Origin: Bacillus sp. FJAT-14578
Lineage (GTDB): Bacteria > Bacillota > Bacilli > Bacillales > Bacillaceae_H
DNA length: 64,000 nucleotides
Assembly: GCF_000504165.1 (NCBI RefSeq)
Contig: NZ_KI632505.1
Span: forward strand, 372,001-436,000
Reading direction: 5' to 3'
The stretch's first letter is position 1, and each line of letters begins with the position of its first letter. Shown piece by piece: positions 51,778-60,984 of the stretch. The position numbers and the translations under genes were made by a program. The notes under the pieces were generated by a model that worked only from the letters and a program-made list of their open reading frames with translations, made no database searches and was not told the origin of the DNA.

Positions 51778-52047
51778 ATGGCAAAAAAATCTAAAGTAGC
51801 AAAAGAGAAAAGACGCCAAGAAATGGTCAAGAAATATGCTGAATTGAGAAGAGAATTACAAGCAAGAGGCGACTATGAAGCACTGCGGAATTTACCGAGA
51901 GATTCCTCCCCTACCCGCCTGCACAATCGTTGTGAAATTACAGGAAGACCTAGAGGCTATTTAAGAAAATTTAAGATGTCAAGGATTGCATTTAGAGAAT
52001 TAGCCCATAAGGGACAGCTTCCAGGCGTCAAAAAGTCGAGTTGGTGA
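51778..52047 (+). CDS. rpsN: Zinc-independent ribosomal protein S14 paralogue
   Basis: 89 residues of the long, C-minus S14 type (RLHNRCEITGRPRGYLRKF), with a single cysteine instead of the two CxxC pairs of the zinc form. It replaces the zinc-binding S14 in ribosomes built under starvation, as Bacillus subtilis YhzA does. The ATG follows GAAAGGATG. A Zur box is upstream. The end is identical but for one residue to the remnant at 47070. Confidence 0.95.
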   Translation: MAKKSKVAKEKRRQEMVKKYAELRRELQARGDYEALRNLPRDSSPTRLHNRCEITGRPRGYLRKFKMSRIAFRELAHKGQLPGVKKSSW

Positions 52048-52164
52048 ATAAAAAGTTTATTTAACGTCTCTTCTCTCTTGGTTGTAGTTATTACTTGGTA
52101 CGTCATGTAGATAAAAATGAATATAAGTAGTTTGTTAAGCGAAAAATTGGATAATAATGATTTT

Positions 52165-52186
52165 TAAATCGTAATCATTACGTTTT
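52165..52186. promoter_or_regulatory. Zur box upstream of the ferredoxin gene
   Basis: AAATCGTAATCATTACGTTT is one of the best matches, about 20 bp before the ATG. Confidence 0.92.
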
Positions 52187-52205
52187 GTGTTTAGGAGGAT
52201 ACAAT

Positions 52206-52598
52206 ATGGCGACTTGGGATTTAAGTGAAACACAGCATCATGTTCTCATTTGTAATGGCAGCAGCTGCAATCAGGTGGGAGCCGAGGAACTGACTCAAGC
52301 TATCCGTAAAGAGATTTCACATCGGGAATTAGATGATATCATCCATACCACTCGCACACGTTGCAATGGAAGATGCCATGATAAGTGCGTTGCCATCGCC
52401 TATCCAACAGGTATATGGTACAAAGATTTAAAACCTGAAGATGCCCCTCTGTTTGTGGACTCCCTTATAACCGGTGAGGATTGTACAGGTAAAGTGAGCC
52501 ATTCGTTTAATGGTCAAGGATTTGAGCGTGCAGATGGAATTGTAGTTGGAATACCTAAAGACAAAGAAAAAGTAGGCAAAGTATCAAAAATATTTTAA
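52206..52598 (+). CDS. [2Fe-2S] thioredoxin-like ferredoxin domain protein
   Basis: 130 residues. Cysteines at 16, 21, 53, 57 and 61 (CNGSSC and CNGRCHDKC) give the thioredoxin-like [2Fe-2S] cluster pattern. The C-terminal third (KVSHSFNGQGFERADGIV) is lysine- and glycine-rich. The ATG at 52206 follows TTAGGAGGATACAAT. A strong Zur box is directly upstream, so it belongs to the zinc response; an electron-transfer or metal-handling role is inferred. Confidence 0.85.
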   Translation: MATWDLSETQHHVLICNGSSCNQVGAEELTQAIRKEISHRELDDIIHTTRTRCNGRCHDKCVAIAYPTGIWYKDLKPEDAPLFVDSLITGEDCTGKVSHSFNGQGFERADGIVVGIPKDKEKVGKVSKIF

Positions 52599-52629
52599 AC
52601 GGAGATTTTTATTCTTAGCTATTTTACAA

Positions 52630-52715
52630 GTAATCGATACACTTAGTTACATGGGACTTATAAGCATTTCTAAATGCTTGAAAGTACGTATACGAAGCAG
52701 TGTATCGATTATTTT
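52630..52715 (+). terminator. Long branched hairpin, likely terminator
   Basis: AATCGATACACT pairs with AGTGTATCGATT across 60 bases, with an inner AAGCATTT/AAATGCTT stem, followed by ATTTTT. It terminates the ferredoxin transcript. Confidence 0.75.
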
Positions 52716-52838
52716 TCTAGGCCTGATCCAGTATACCCGTTAAGGAAAATAGGATTCTATCTTCCTACAAAGAATGCGTTATTTTTATAAGGCGCTATCA
52801 CTATACATCATCATTTTAAAATTGGATATCTGTTAATG

Positions 52839-52863
52839 TAAAGCTTAATTTTTACGTTTTATA
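52839..52863. promoter_or_regulatory. Weak Zur-like site upstream of GTPase 5
   Basis: TAAAGCTTAATTTTTACGTT is a half match: the right arm TTACGTTTTA fits, but the left is poor. Placed about 30 bp before GTPase 5, it may be a degenerate operator. Confidence 0.35.
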
Positions 52864-52891
52864 AAACTCTTATGGAACGAGGAGAAATATA

Positions 52892-53896
52892 ATGAAAAAA
52901 ATACCGACTTATATTATTTCAGGATTTTTGGGAAGCGGAAAAACAACATTGTTACTACATATAATGGAGTACTGCAGATCTCAAAATATAAAATCAGCTA
53001 TTTTATTGAATGAGCTAGGAAATGTGAACGTTGAAAATCACTTATTTCAAGATGAGACTGTGTTGGAATTACTAGATGGTTGTATTTGTTGCACGATTCA
53101 AGAGGACTTAAAAGCAACATTAACCTCCCTTTTAGAAACCCATTCTAAAAAACCTATAGATGCTTTATTTATTGAAGGGACAGGCGTTGCCAATCCGTTA
53201 GAACTTGTAGAAGTAATTGCTAGTCCATCTCTTGTGCATTCCTTTGATATTCAATCCGTTATCAGCGTGATTGATGCTAGCACATATCTAGAAAATCAAA
53301 ACATTTTTACATTCAAAACAATTCGTGATTTGCTTAAAAATCAAATTAAGGGAGCGACATCCGTCGTACTCAATAAAGTAGATCTAGTAAATGAAAAACA
53401 ATTGCAAAAAATCGAAGCTAAACTTGCTAAGTCCCTAGACACAGAGACACAAGTAATTAAAACTTCGTATGGGAACGTAGATATAAGAGAACTACTGCAA
53501 AAACAGGCAAACGCTACCGTAATTTCATACGAACACCAGACATGCAGCCATCACCATCATGACCATTCTACATGTAATCATGACCACGTACACAATCACG
53601 ATCATGTACATCACACTGGTATTAAAACCATTACGATTCAAGATATTCCTTCTGTATCCAGAAGACAACTAAAAAAATGGTTAAAATCATTACCAGAAGG
53701 AATTATACGCGGAAAAGGATACGTACCTTTAAAAGGTGAATCTGGTGTTTACTCATTTCAGTATAGTTCTAATCAAGTGCATATTAGTGATTTTCCGCAA
53801 AAACGCGCGATAGATCCTTGTATCGTCTTAATTGGAAAAGATATAGATATTATGAATATTCAAAGCTCCTATACGTCTCAATTCTCCTTACAATAA
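52892..53896 (+). CDS. COG0523 GTPase 5 with His-rich metal loop
   Basis: 334 residues: Walker A SGFLGSGKTTLLL, metal motif LDGCICCTIQEDL, G4 NKVDL. A loop near residues 215-245 carries about 13 histidines (SHHHHDHSTCNHDHVHNHD) and should bind zinc. It is close to GTPase 4. It has GAACGAGGAG before its ATG. It is separate from the other GTPases and next to a His-rich protein gene on the same strand. Confidence 0.9.
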   Translation: MKKIPTYIISGFLGSGKTTLLLHIMEYCRSQNIKSAILLNELGNVNVENHLFQDETVLELLDGCICCTIQEDLKATLTSLLETHSKKPIDALFIEGTGVANPLELVEVIASPSLVHSFDIQSVISVIDASTYLENQNIFTFKTIRDLLKNQIKGATSVVLNKVDLVNEKQLQKIEAKLAKSLDTETQVIKTSYGNVDIRELLQKQANATVISYEHQTCSHHHHDHSTCNHDHVHNHDHVHHTGIKTITIQDIPSVSRRQLKKWLKSLPEGIIRGKGYVPLKGESGVYSFQYSSNQVHISDFPQKRAIDPCIVLIGKDIDIMNIQSSYTSQFSLQ

Positions 53897-54091
53897 CTAC
53901 ACTTTGTGAAAAGCAGAAATAGGAAAATATAATCTCTTCTTCTTGGGTTATTGGGTATTTTTCTAATTTCAATTCAACTTCGCAAATAATAATTTTCACC
54001 ATTATTACAGCCAAATAAAATGTTTAGTGAAGGAGTATTAGGGATAGCATACTCAATGTAAGGACAAGTATCTTCAAATAGGGGGTAAATA

Positions 54092-54433
54092 ATGGGAAAA
54101 GAGCACGAAATCCATGAACAACACCCACATAAGCATAGTGTTGCTTGTGGCCATACGAAAATTAAACATGATGATCACCTTGATTATGTTCATAACGGGC
54201 ATCTCCATCATGAACATAACGGACATTGGGATGAATGTAAAATTCCTGTATCCGAGACAAATCCAGATGAATGCGCTCCTATGAATTGTGGATGTCATCA
54301 TGATAGCGACTGTGGTCATGAATTGGTTCCTCATGGTGATCATATGGACTACTTAGTAAACGGCCGTCTTCACCATGTCCATGGAGACCATTGTGACGAT
54401 CACGGACCTGTGGAGCTAGTGACTGTTACGTAA
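54092..54433 (+). CDS. His-rich protein with duplicated metal motif
   Basis: 113 residues with about 30 histidines. It is an internal duplication of a module of about 30 residues: HDDHLDYVHNGHLHHEHNGH and HGDHMDYLVNGRLHHVHGDH, each with a cysteine before it (ACGHTKIK and DCGHELVP). It probably stores or carries zinc in the cytosol. No signal peptide. It lies 195 bp after GTPase 5 with GGGGGTAAAT before its ATG. Relatives of this H/D/NGxLHH type occur near zinc genes in other bacteria, but the function is unproven. Confidence 0.8.
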   Translation: MGKEHEIHEQHPHKHSVACGHTKIKHDDHLDYVHNGHLHHEHNGHWDECKIPVSETNPDECAPMNCGCHHDSDCGHELVPHGDHMDYLVNGRLHHVHGDHCDDHGPVELVTVT

Positions 54434-54458
54434 TACAGTAAATAAGTTTTAGAACATC

Positions 54459-54501
54459 TAAAACACACCAGTGTTCACATATATACTGGTGTGTTTTAGG
54501 T
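54459..54501. terminator. Bidirectional terminator
   Basis: AAAACACACCAGT pairs with ACTGGTGTGTTTT across 14 bases, between convergent transcripts. Confidence 0.9.
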
Positions 54502-54542
54502 TGGTTTAAATTAAAGTTTGATCAAAAAGAGTTCTTTTTATA

Positions 54543-55721
54543 TTACCCAACAAATATTTTTCTTCGATCATAACCAAAAATAATCATGGCCACACCTAAG
54601 CTAGCACAAATCATATACATAAATGAGTATGAGAATATATCAGCTATCGGTCCCATAATGACACCGCCTAGCGAAACACCTAAATCAGCCGTAGCAATAA
54701 ATAAACCAAGTAATACATTGCGATTCGCCTGTGGCAAAACAAAGGTCAAGTAAGTTGTTAACGTCGGATAGATAAGTGCCTGAGCTATTCCCATTAATAT
54801 TGCGCCTACATAAAAAAAGATAGGTCCACCGGTTACAGAAAAGCTTACAAACTGCGCTGCTAACGCTAGAATAAGCATAGTCCCCATGATAAAAGAAGAA
54901 TGCCATTTGCCGTCTGAAGGAATCCTTTTTCTTAAAGCAAAACGAGCAAAGACAACGATACCTGCCTGAAGCATCAGATAAATTCCAGCATTGCCGCCTT
55001 CTAATTCCCTCGCGTACAGTGGAATAAAGGTTGTAATCGCTCCAAATACAATTGATGCAACTAACATTAATACGCTGCATTTAAATAAAAACGGATTTTT
55101 TACTAACTGACTAAATGATTCCAACATATTTACTCTCTGTTCAGCATTATTTGTAACAGACTGAGCCTCTGCTTTGTCCATCTTAGCACTATAGCCAAAC
55201 AACCCTGTAAAGATGGCAATTGCTATCATCATCACTGTAAAGTAATCCATATCCCCTTGCCAAATACCTAATGCCAATATGGGGCCAATAATACCTGGTA
55301 TATATGAGAATAAAGAATAAAGCGAAATGCCTTGAGAGCGATCCTTCTCTGGCAGTGCATCAATAATGCCTATCTGTAATGCCATTGAAAAAAAAGCTGT
55401 CGACACCCCTTGTAACATACGGGCAACTAGAAAGCCCCCTAATCCAGTAAATGTATATAGTATTAAAGCAAATCCATTGATAATAAGAATAATGCGTAAC
55501 ACTTTTATCGGCCCATGTTTTTGAATAATATGACCTGCCCACGGTCGAAAGAACATGGTGGTAAACAGATACGCCCCCATGATCAAGCCAATTGTCGTAT
55601 TGCTGGCTCCTAATGATTCCCCTTGTAAAGGGATAATCACATTTAGAATAGAATTGGCACTAAAATAAAAAAGAACCAACATATACAAACGCAGAAAAGG
55701 CCAAGACATAGCTCCACTCAA
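54543..55721 (-). CDS. cntE: MFS metallophore exporter, CntE-like
   Basis: 392 residues with 12 hydrophobic helices. The MFS motif FFRPWAGHIIQKHGPIKVL lies after helix 2, and RMLQGVSTAFFSMALQIGIID is the motif C region. It is the last gene of an operon in the order A-B-C-D-F-E, the same order as staphylopine cntABCDFE, where CntE exports the metallophore. It starts TTG behind AGGAGGAG. Identification rests on gene order and overall resemblance to CntE. Confidence 0.75.
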   Translation of the reverse strand: MSGAMSWPFLRLYMLVLFYFSANSILNVIIPLQGESLGASNTTIGLIMGAYLFTTMFFRPWAGHIIQKHGPIKVLRIILIINGFALILYTFTGLGGFLVARMLQGVSTAFFSMALQIGIIDALPEKDRSQGISLYSLFSYIPGIIGPILALGIWQGDMDYFTVMMIAIAIFTGLFGYSAKMDKAEAQSVTNNAEQRVNMLESFSQLVKNPFLFKCSVLMLVASIVFGAITTFIPLYARELEGGNAGIYLMLQAGIVVFARFALRKRIPSDGKWHSSFIMGTMLILALAAQFVSFSVTGGPIFFYVGAILMGIAQALIYPTLTTYLTFVLPQANRNVLLGLFIATADLGVSLGGVIMGPIADIFSYSFMYMICASLGVAMIIFGYDRRKIFVG

Positions 55722-55770
55722 AATTTTTCTCCTCCTAAATCGTGTAACAAAGGTTTCGTATATTTCAATG

Positions 55771-56517
55771 TTAAAAAGTGATTAACATCTGCAATAACTT
55801 TCTTGCATATTCTGACTGAACGTCCTTTAATTGTTCAATTTTGACCATTTCTTCAATTTGACCATTTCTAAAAATAATGACTCTGTCGCAAATATAGGCG
55901 GCAGCCTGTATATCATGAGTTATAAAAACGTAACTCATATTGTAGATTTTTTTTAATTCTTTTAATAAATCAAGCACTTGCATTTGAACAGATACATCCA
56001 ATGAACTAATTGCTTCATCTAATAAAATACACTTCGGTTCTATTGAAATGGCTCTTGCAATGCACACTCTCTGAACCTCTCCTCCTGATAACTCATGAGG
56101 ATATTTTTTTCTATAGGACGGATTTAATCCAACTTGATTTAATAGATGATCAATCTTGCATTGATTTTCTTTTTGACCTCTTGATTTAACTTTTAATGGC
56201 TCCATAATTGCTTCTTCAACAGTAAAAAATGGATTAATAGAGGATTTATAGTCTTGGAAAACAGCGCTAATATTACCTGATCTCACTCTTCTATCCCCTA
56301 CATTTTTCCCTTCAAATAAAACTGTTCCATGATCTGGTTTTTCAATCCCTACTATCAAACGCCCTAATGTTGATTTCCCACTTCCGCTTTCTCCGATAAT
56401 GCCGAGACATTCGCCGCTTCCGCATTCAAAACTAACATTCTTCAAAACTTTCTGTCTCTCTTTAGAAAACAATCCACCTTTTTTATAGGATTTCTCAACA
56501 CTATCAACTTTCAGCAA
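55771..56517 (-). CDS. cntF: ABC transporter ATPase, CntF-like
   Basis: 248 residues with Walker A GESGSGKST, the signature LSGGEVQRVCIAR and Walker B LLDEAISSLDVS. It overlaps the partner ATPase gene by 14 bp. Opp/Nik-type importers use two different ATPases; this is the second. Confidence 0.82.
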   Translation of the reverse strand: MLKVDSVEKSYKKGGLFSKERQKVLKNVSFECGSGECLGIIGESGSGKSTLGRLIVGIEKPDHGTVLFEGKNVGDRRVRSGNISAVFQDYKSSINPFFTVEEAIMEPLKVKSRGQKENQCKIDHLLNQVGLNPSYRKKYPHELSGGEVQRVCIARAISIEPKCILLDEAISSLDVSVQMQVLDLLKELKKIYNMSYVFITHDIQAAAYICDRVIIFRNGQIEEMVKIEQLKDVQSEYARKLLQMLITF

Positions 56518-57325
56518 TTTTACTCCTCCCCATTATTTTCTTAAAATTATTACTCAGCGCTAATCTAGTGGATACTAAATATTTTGTATATTCATGTTGC
56601 GCTTCTGAAAAAATGGTTTGGGTATTCCCTCTTTCAATAATTTTTCCACCCTTCATGACTAAAACGTCATCCGCAATTTTTTTTACAACACCTAAATCGT
56701 GCGAAATAAAGATCATCGAACAGTTCATTCTGTCTCGTAATTTAATAAATTGTTCAACAACCTCAAATTGTGAGATTGTATCCAGCGCTGTGGTCGGTTC
56801 ATCAGCGATAATAATGTCTGGCTCTAATACTAATGCCAATGCAATCATAATTCGCTGCAACATTCCACCTGATAGCTGGTGTGGGTATTTATTCATAATC
56901 TCTATCGGATTTTTCAGCATAACACTTTCCATGGCATTTTTCATTTTTTCTTCTATTTTGTTATTACTCCAGCCGAAGTGTTGGGCAAGTGTCTCCTTTA
57001 AATGAACACCAATCACACAAGAAGGATCAAATGCACTCATTCCATTTTGGAGAATCATACAAAGGTTTCTTCCCCTTTTCTTTCTCATTTCTTTTTCAGA
57101 GAGATTGTTTAAGTTTTCACCTTTGAATAGAATGTCCCCTGATTGGTGAAGCCAAGATTTATTCAATCTCATAATGGACCTGCAAGTCACAGACTTCCCG
57201 CTTCCGCTTTCTCCTACAATTGCTAGACAGCTTCCTTGCTTTAAATTGAATGAACTATTATAGATAATCACTTTACCGGTATTAATATCCCATATTTTCA
57301 AATTTTCAACTTCTAATATATTCAT
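56504..57325 (-). CDS. cntD: ABC transporter ATPase, CntD-like
   Basis: 273 residues with Walker A GESGSGKSVTC, the signature LSGGMLQRIMIA and Walker B IIADEPTTALDT. First of the two ATPases of the peptide/metallophore importer, 4 bp after the permease. Confidence 0.82.
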   Translation of the reverse strand: MNILEVENLKIWDINTGKVIIYNSSFNLKQGSCLAIVGESGSGKSVTCRSIMRLNKSWLHQSGDILFKGENLNNLSEKEMRKKRGRNLCMILQNGMSAFDPSCVIGVHLKETLAQHFGWSNNKIEEKMKNAMESVMLKNPIEIMNKYPHQLSGGMLQRIMIALALVLEPDIIIADEPTTALDTISQFEVVEQFIKLRDRMNCSMIFISHDLGVVKKIADDVLVMKGGKIIERGNTQTIFSEAQHEYTKYLVSTRLALSNNFKKIMGRSKIAES

Positions 57326-57329
57326 AAAT

Positions 57330-58226
57330 TTAATTTGCCACCTCTTTTTCTTGAAGCTTCCTTTTAGAGATTGTTAAATTTTCTTGAAGCTTATTTTTAG
57401 AGGTTACTAATTTAGGATCTAAAGCAACTTGAAGTGCATCAGATAAAAAATTAAATGCCAATACTACTATAATAATGGCTATACCAGGCGCTAACATTAA
57501 CTCTGGTCTTGTAAACATAACTTTCCGCGCCTCATTTAACATCATTCCCCATTCAGCATTTGGAGCTTGTATTCCTAAGCCTAGGAATGAAAGTCCCGAT
57601 ATTTGCAAAATCATCGAACCAATAGAGCTGCTTGAAATAACTGCGATATCAGAAAATGTAACAGGGACAATATGCTTATAAATTATTTTTATATCACTAA
57701 TACCGGATGCTTTGGAAAATTTGACATATTCTAATTCAGCATACTGCATAACAGACGCTCTGATTACTCGAGCAAACCATGCCCATTTCATAAAAATAAA
57801 CGCAAGCAGAATATTCTCAAGGCCCACGCCTAAAATACCAACAATCGCCAAAGTCATAACGTATACTGGAAAAGAAAGCATGACATCACAAATTCTCATA
57901 ATAAAGGCATCTACGTTTCCTCTAAAGTAGCCTGCCATAAAGCCTAAAGTAGCCCCAATCAAAACAGATATTACTAATGCAACTAGAACCCATAAAACAC
58001 TGGGACGAATTCCATAAATTAATCTCGATAAAATGCATCTCCCTAAGTGATCGTTGCCTAATAGGTGTTCCCACGATGGGGTTGCATATCGAAGTTTCAT
58101 ATTTACTTCCACGGGGTCATGGGGCGCAATAAAGGGGGCAAATAGTCCAACAATAATCGTTACAACAATGACGATTAAAGATATACTACCTAACTTATCT
58201 TTACTTAAGTTTTTCAATATTCTCAT
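57330..58226 (-). CDS. cntC: ABC transporter permease, CntC-like (NikC/DppC type)
   Basis: 298 residues, about six helices; APHDPVEVNMKLRYATPSWE at the first outer loop and HLLGNDHLGRCILSRLIYG are DppC/NikC blocks. The cytosolic EAA-like loop is near FSKASGISDIKIIYKHIVP. The C-terminal 30 residues are Lys- and Glu-rich. The stop of the preceding gene abuts its ATG. Confidence 0.85.
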   Translation of the reverse strand: MRILKNLSKDKLGSISLIVIVVTIIVGLFAPFIAPHDPVEVNMKLRYATPSWEHLLGNDHLGRCILSRLIYGIRPSVLWVLVALVISVLIGATLGFMAGYFRGNVDAFIMRICDVMLSFPVYVMTLAIVGILGVGLENILLAFIFMKWAWFARVIRASVMQYAELEYVKFSKASGISDIKIIYKHIVPVTFSDIAVISSSSIGSMILQISGLSFLGLGIQAPNAEWGMMLNEARKVMFTRPELMLAPGIAIIIVVLAFNFLSDALQVALDPKLVTSKNKLQENLTISKRKLQEKEVAN

Positions 58227-59159
58227 TTAGAGATCATTCCTTAACTTAGGATTCATCGCAGCATTTATAATGTCTGAAATCGTATTAAACAACACAAAGG
58301 CCACTGCTATAATAAGAACATACGCTTGGATAACTGGAAAATCTCTGCTTAGAATAGATTTAACGCTTAGACTTCCTAATCCTGGCCATGCAAAAACATT
58401 TTCTATAACGACTGTACCTCCCAAAATAATGGGTATAGCCATACAAAAAATCGATATGGCTACTTGCAATGAATTTCTTAATATATGCATGGTGATTTTC
58501 CTCTCTGGTAAACCGCATGCTCTCCCATACAATACATAGTCTTCATTTAAGTTGCTTAACATTGAGCTTCTAACGTTTCTAAAATAAATGCCTGCATAAC
58601 TTACCGCAATCACAGTAACCGGTAGAATATAACTCTTATACGAGTCCATCCCGCTTGTTGGTAATAAATCCAATTTAACAGAGACATACCAAATCATAAT
58701 GGATGCCAGCCAGTATGACGGCATTGATGTTAGGAAAAATGAAATACCTCTTACCGATTTATCAATTATTTTTCCTTCCTTCAATGCACAAATAACACCT
58801 AATAGTATTGACAAAACAATAATGGCAACAGACGAAACTAACGTTAGCTTTAACGTATTTAGAAAAGCTGGACCTACTAATGACCAAACTGGTTCTCCTT
58901 TTACGTATGAATCCCCAAAGTCCAACTGTAAGCAGGCAATGAGCCAATCAAAATATCGTATGATAAACGGCTGATCCATCCCCAACTCTTCTTTCGTTTG
59001 AGCAATTAATTCATCTGTTATTACAGGAACATCTTGCGCTTGTAATACCACTTCGGCTGGATCTAAGGGAGAAAGATTAATTAAAACAAAAGTCAAAAAC
59101 GAAATGATCAAAAGTAAAGGAATGGATATGAATATCCTCTTAATGATGTAACTACCCAT
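58227..59159 (-). CDS. cntB: ABC transporter permease, CntB-like (NikB/DppB type)
   Basis: About 310 residues with six helices; start ATG at 59159 (MGSYIIKRIF) follows AAAGGAGA, preferred over the upstream frame to 59258, which overlaps the binding-protein gene and a hairpin. LPTSGMDSYKSYILP and YVLYGRACGLPERKITMHIL are typical. Confidence 0.85.
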   Translation of the reverse strand: MGSYIIKRIFISIPLLLIISFLTFVLINLSPLDPAEVVLQAQDVPVITDELIAQTKEELGMDQPFIIRYFDWLIACLQLDFGDSYVKGEPVWSLVGPAFLNTLKLTLVSSVAIIVLSILLGVICALKEGKIIDKSVRGISFFLTSMPSYWLASIMIWYVSVKLDLLPTSGMDSYKSYILPVTVIAVSYAGIYFRNVRSSMLSNLNEDYVLYGRACGLPERKITMHILRNSLQVAISIFCMAIPIILGGTVVIENVFAWPGLGSLSVKSILSRDFPVIQAYVLIIAVAFVLFNTISDIINAAMNPKLRNDL

Positions 59160-59216
59160 AGAAAATCTCCTTTCAATTGAAATATCAATACGTAAACGTT
59201 TGTACTTTCTCATAAA

Positions 59217-59241
59217 TAAAAAGGGGAATATCCCCTTTTTA
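59217..59241 (-). terminator. Attenuator hairpin between cntA and cntB
   Basis: AAAAAGGGGA and TCCCCTTTTT face each other across a short loop, placed between the binding-protein stop and the permease start. It probably lowers transport-gene expression relative to the binding protein. Confidence 0.75.
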
Positions 59242-59250
59242 TTTATACTT

Positions 59251-60876
59251 CTATTCAAAATGCATTAGCTCAAATGGCAACTCATATTGTGTTTGCTTAA
59301 ATGAGATGCCTTTTAAATTTTTTGGAGCAATTACCGTGACGCTGCCATTTGTAATCGGAATAAAGACTGCTTCATCATGAACCGTTGTCAAAATATCAGC
59401 ATATAACGATTTTCGTGTTTCCTCATCAGTTGACACCATAACTTCATCAATTTTCTTGTAGAGTTCGTCTGCTTTCGCGATACCACTTGTCGTATGTAAA
59501 TAAGAAGCCTCAGAAGTAAAAGCAGCAATTGTACTTTGTGGATCATACGCTAGTCCCCATGTTTGGTTGAATAATAAGTCATAGTCACCAGTTGATCTTC
59601 TATTAGCGATTGAAGTGGACTCTTCACCAATAATCTCTAACTGAACACCTATCTCTTTTAATGAACTTTGGATAAATTCAGCCTGAGTTTTTTGGGAGGA
59701 AGAATTGCTGTCATAATAGAGTTTCATGGCTAATTTCTTGCCGTCTTTCGCTCTAACTTCCGAACCGTCCTTTAATGTCCAACCCGCTTCTTCTAAAATC
59801 TCTTTTGCTTTTTCTAAATCATATCCTCGTTTCTTCAAATCGACATCGGCATAATTGACGTTAGGTGAAAATAGTGTATGGGCTACTGTTTCAGTACCAT
59901 TTAAAATATCCTTACTAATGGTTTCTCTATCGATAGAGTACCAAATGGCTTCACGAACAGCTGTTTCACTTACTGGATTCTCAGATTTACTACTATTAGC
60001 TACGATCATTTTCGTGTTCATTGCTTCACTTCTAACAAGTTGATAATCACCTGAATCAACTAATTGATTCATTGCTTCGACATCAAGACTGTCTGCACCT
60101 CGATCATCTGTGAAAACAAAGTTTACTTCCCCTTTTTGTAATGCCAAAAATGTCGTTTCTCCTGCTGGAAGAACTTTAGAAGTAATCTTCTTAATTTCAG
60201 GTGAGCCACCCCAGTAGTTTTCATTTGCTTCAAAAGTGGCATACTCATCAGTTTTATGTTCAGTAAGAATATATGGTCCTGTACCGTTAAAACCATTTAC
60301 ACCATCTTTTGTTTCACCATTAATAAAATCTTTAGGTGATATGAATACATAAGGTCTTGTCATGGATAATTCAACCAAAGTTGGATAATATGTTTCTGAT
60401 AGTACCAATTCAACCGTATACTTATCTACTACATTACAACTTACTATTTTGGTTGATAGTTTAATCCAAGAATGTTTTTCTGCATTATGTTGCACAGCAT
60501 CAATATTTTTCTTCACTGCCTCTGCGTTAAATGGTTCCCCATCATGGAATTTTACGTTTTTTCTTAAATGAAACGTGTATACTTTTCCATCTCCTGAAAT
60601 TTCCCATGATTCAGCAAGTAAAGGCTTAATTCCGTCTTCCGTATTCTCAACTAATGATTCATATACCATCCCCTGAGCCGGCATTGAACCTGTGTAAAGA
60701 TGTGGATTCATATCATTAATGTCTTTGGCTGATGCATAAACTATTTCTGTTTTATTTTCGTTACCAGTATCTTCCTTGTTCTTACTATCGGACTTTTCCG
60801 AAGTTGCGGAGCAAGCGACTAGAATGGATAAGACAAAAAATACTAAAGCGGCTAATTTAAATCTTTTAAATATCAA
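59251..60876 (-). CDS. cntA: Metallophore/nickel-peptide binding lipoprotein, CntA-like
   Basis: 541 residues of the SBP_bac_5 family. Lipobox SILVACSAT near residue 22 anchors it outside the membrane. Motifs YASAKDINDMNPHLY and YTFHLRKNVKFHDGEPFNA are characteristic. CntA binds metal-staphylopine type complexes; ligand specificity here is unproven. Start TTG behind AGGAGAGG. A Zur box lies about 90 bp upstream, so the operon is a zinc-starvation transporter. Confidence 0.8.
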   Translation of the reverse strand: MIFKRFKLAALVFFVLSILVACSATSEKSDSKNKEDTGNENKTEIVYASAKDINDMNPHLYTGSMPAQGMVYESLVENTEDGIKPLLAESWEISGDGKVYTFHLRKNVKFHDGEPFNAEAVKKNIDAVQHNAEKHSWIKLSTKIVSCNVVDKYTVELVLSETYYPTLVELSMTRPYVFISPKDFINGETKDGVNGFNGTGPYILTEHKTDEYATFEANENYWGGSPEIKKITSKVLPAGETTFLALQKGEVNFVFTDDRGADSLDVEAMNQLVDSGDYQLVRSEAMNTKMIVANSSKSENPVSETAVREAIWYSIDRETISKDILNGTETVAHTLFSPNVNYADVDLKKRGYDLEKAKEILEEAGWTLKDGSEVRAKDGKKLAMKLYYDSNSSSQKTQAEFIQSSLKEIGVQLEIIGEESTSIANRRSTGDYDLLFNQTWGLAYDPQSTIAAFTSEASYLHTTSGIAKADELYKKIDEVMVSTDEETRKSLYADILTTVHDEAVFIPITNGSVTVIAPKNLKGISFKQTQYELPFELMHFE

Positions 60877-60962
60877 TGTATTCCTCTCCTTTAGTCTTAA
60901 TTAATTGAAATGCAACTCATTTCCTGGCCGGATATGATCTAGATTTCCAACCACCTTTTTGT

Positions 60963-60984
60963 AAATCGAAATGATTACTATTTA
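60963..60984. promoter_or_regulatory. Zur box upstream of cntA
   Basis: AAATCGAAATGATTACTATT fits the operator and lies about 90 bp before the minus-strand start. Confidence 0.88.

Noticed and set aside
54543..60876. The ABC operon as a plain nickel or oligopeptide importer
   Set aside because: The linked MFS exporter in the CntE position and the Zur box fit a metallophore system better, though a peptide ligand is not excluded.
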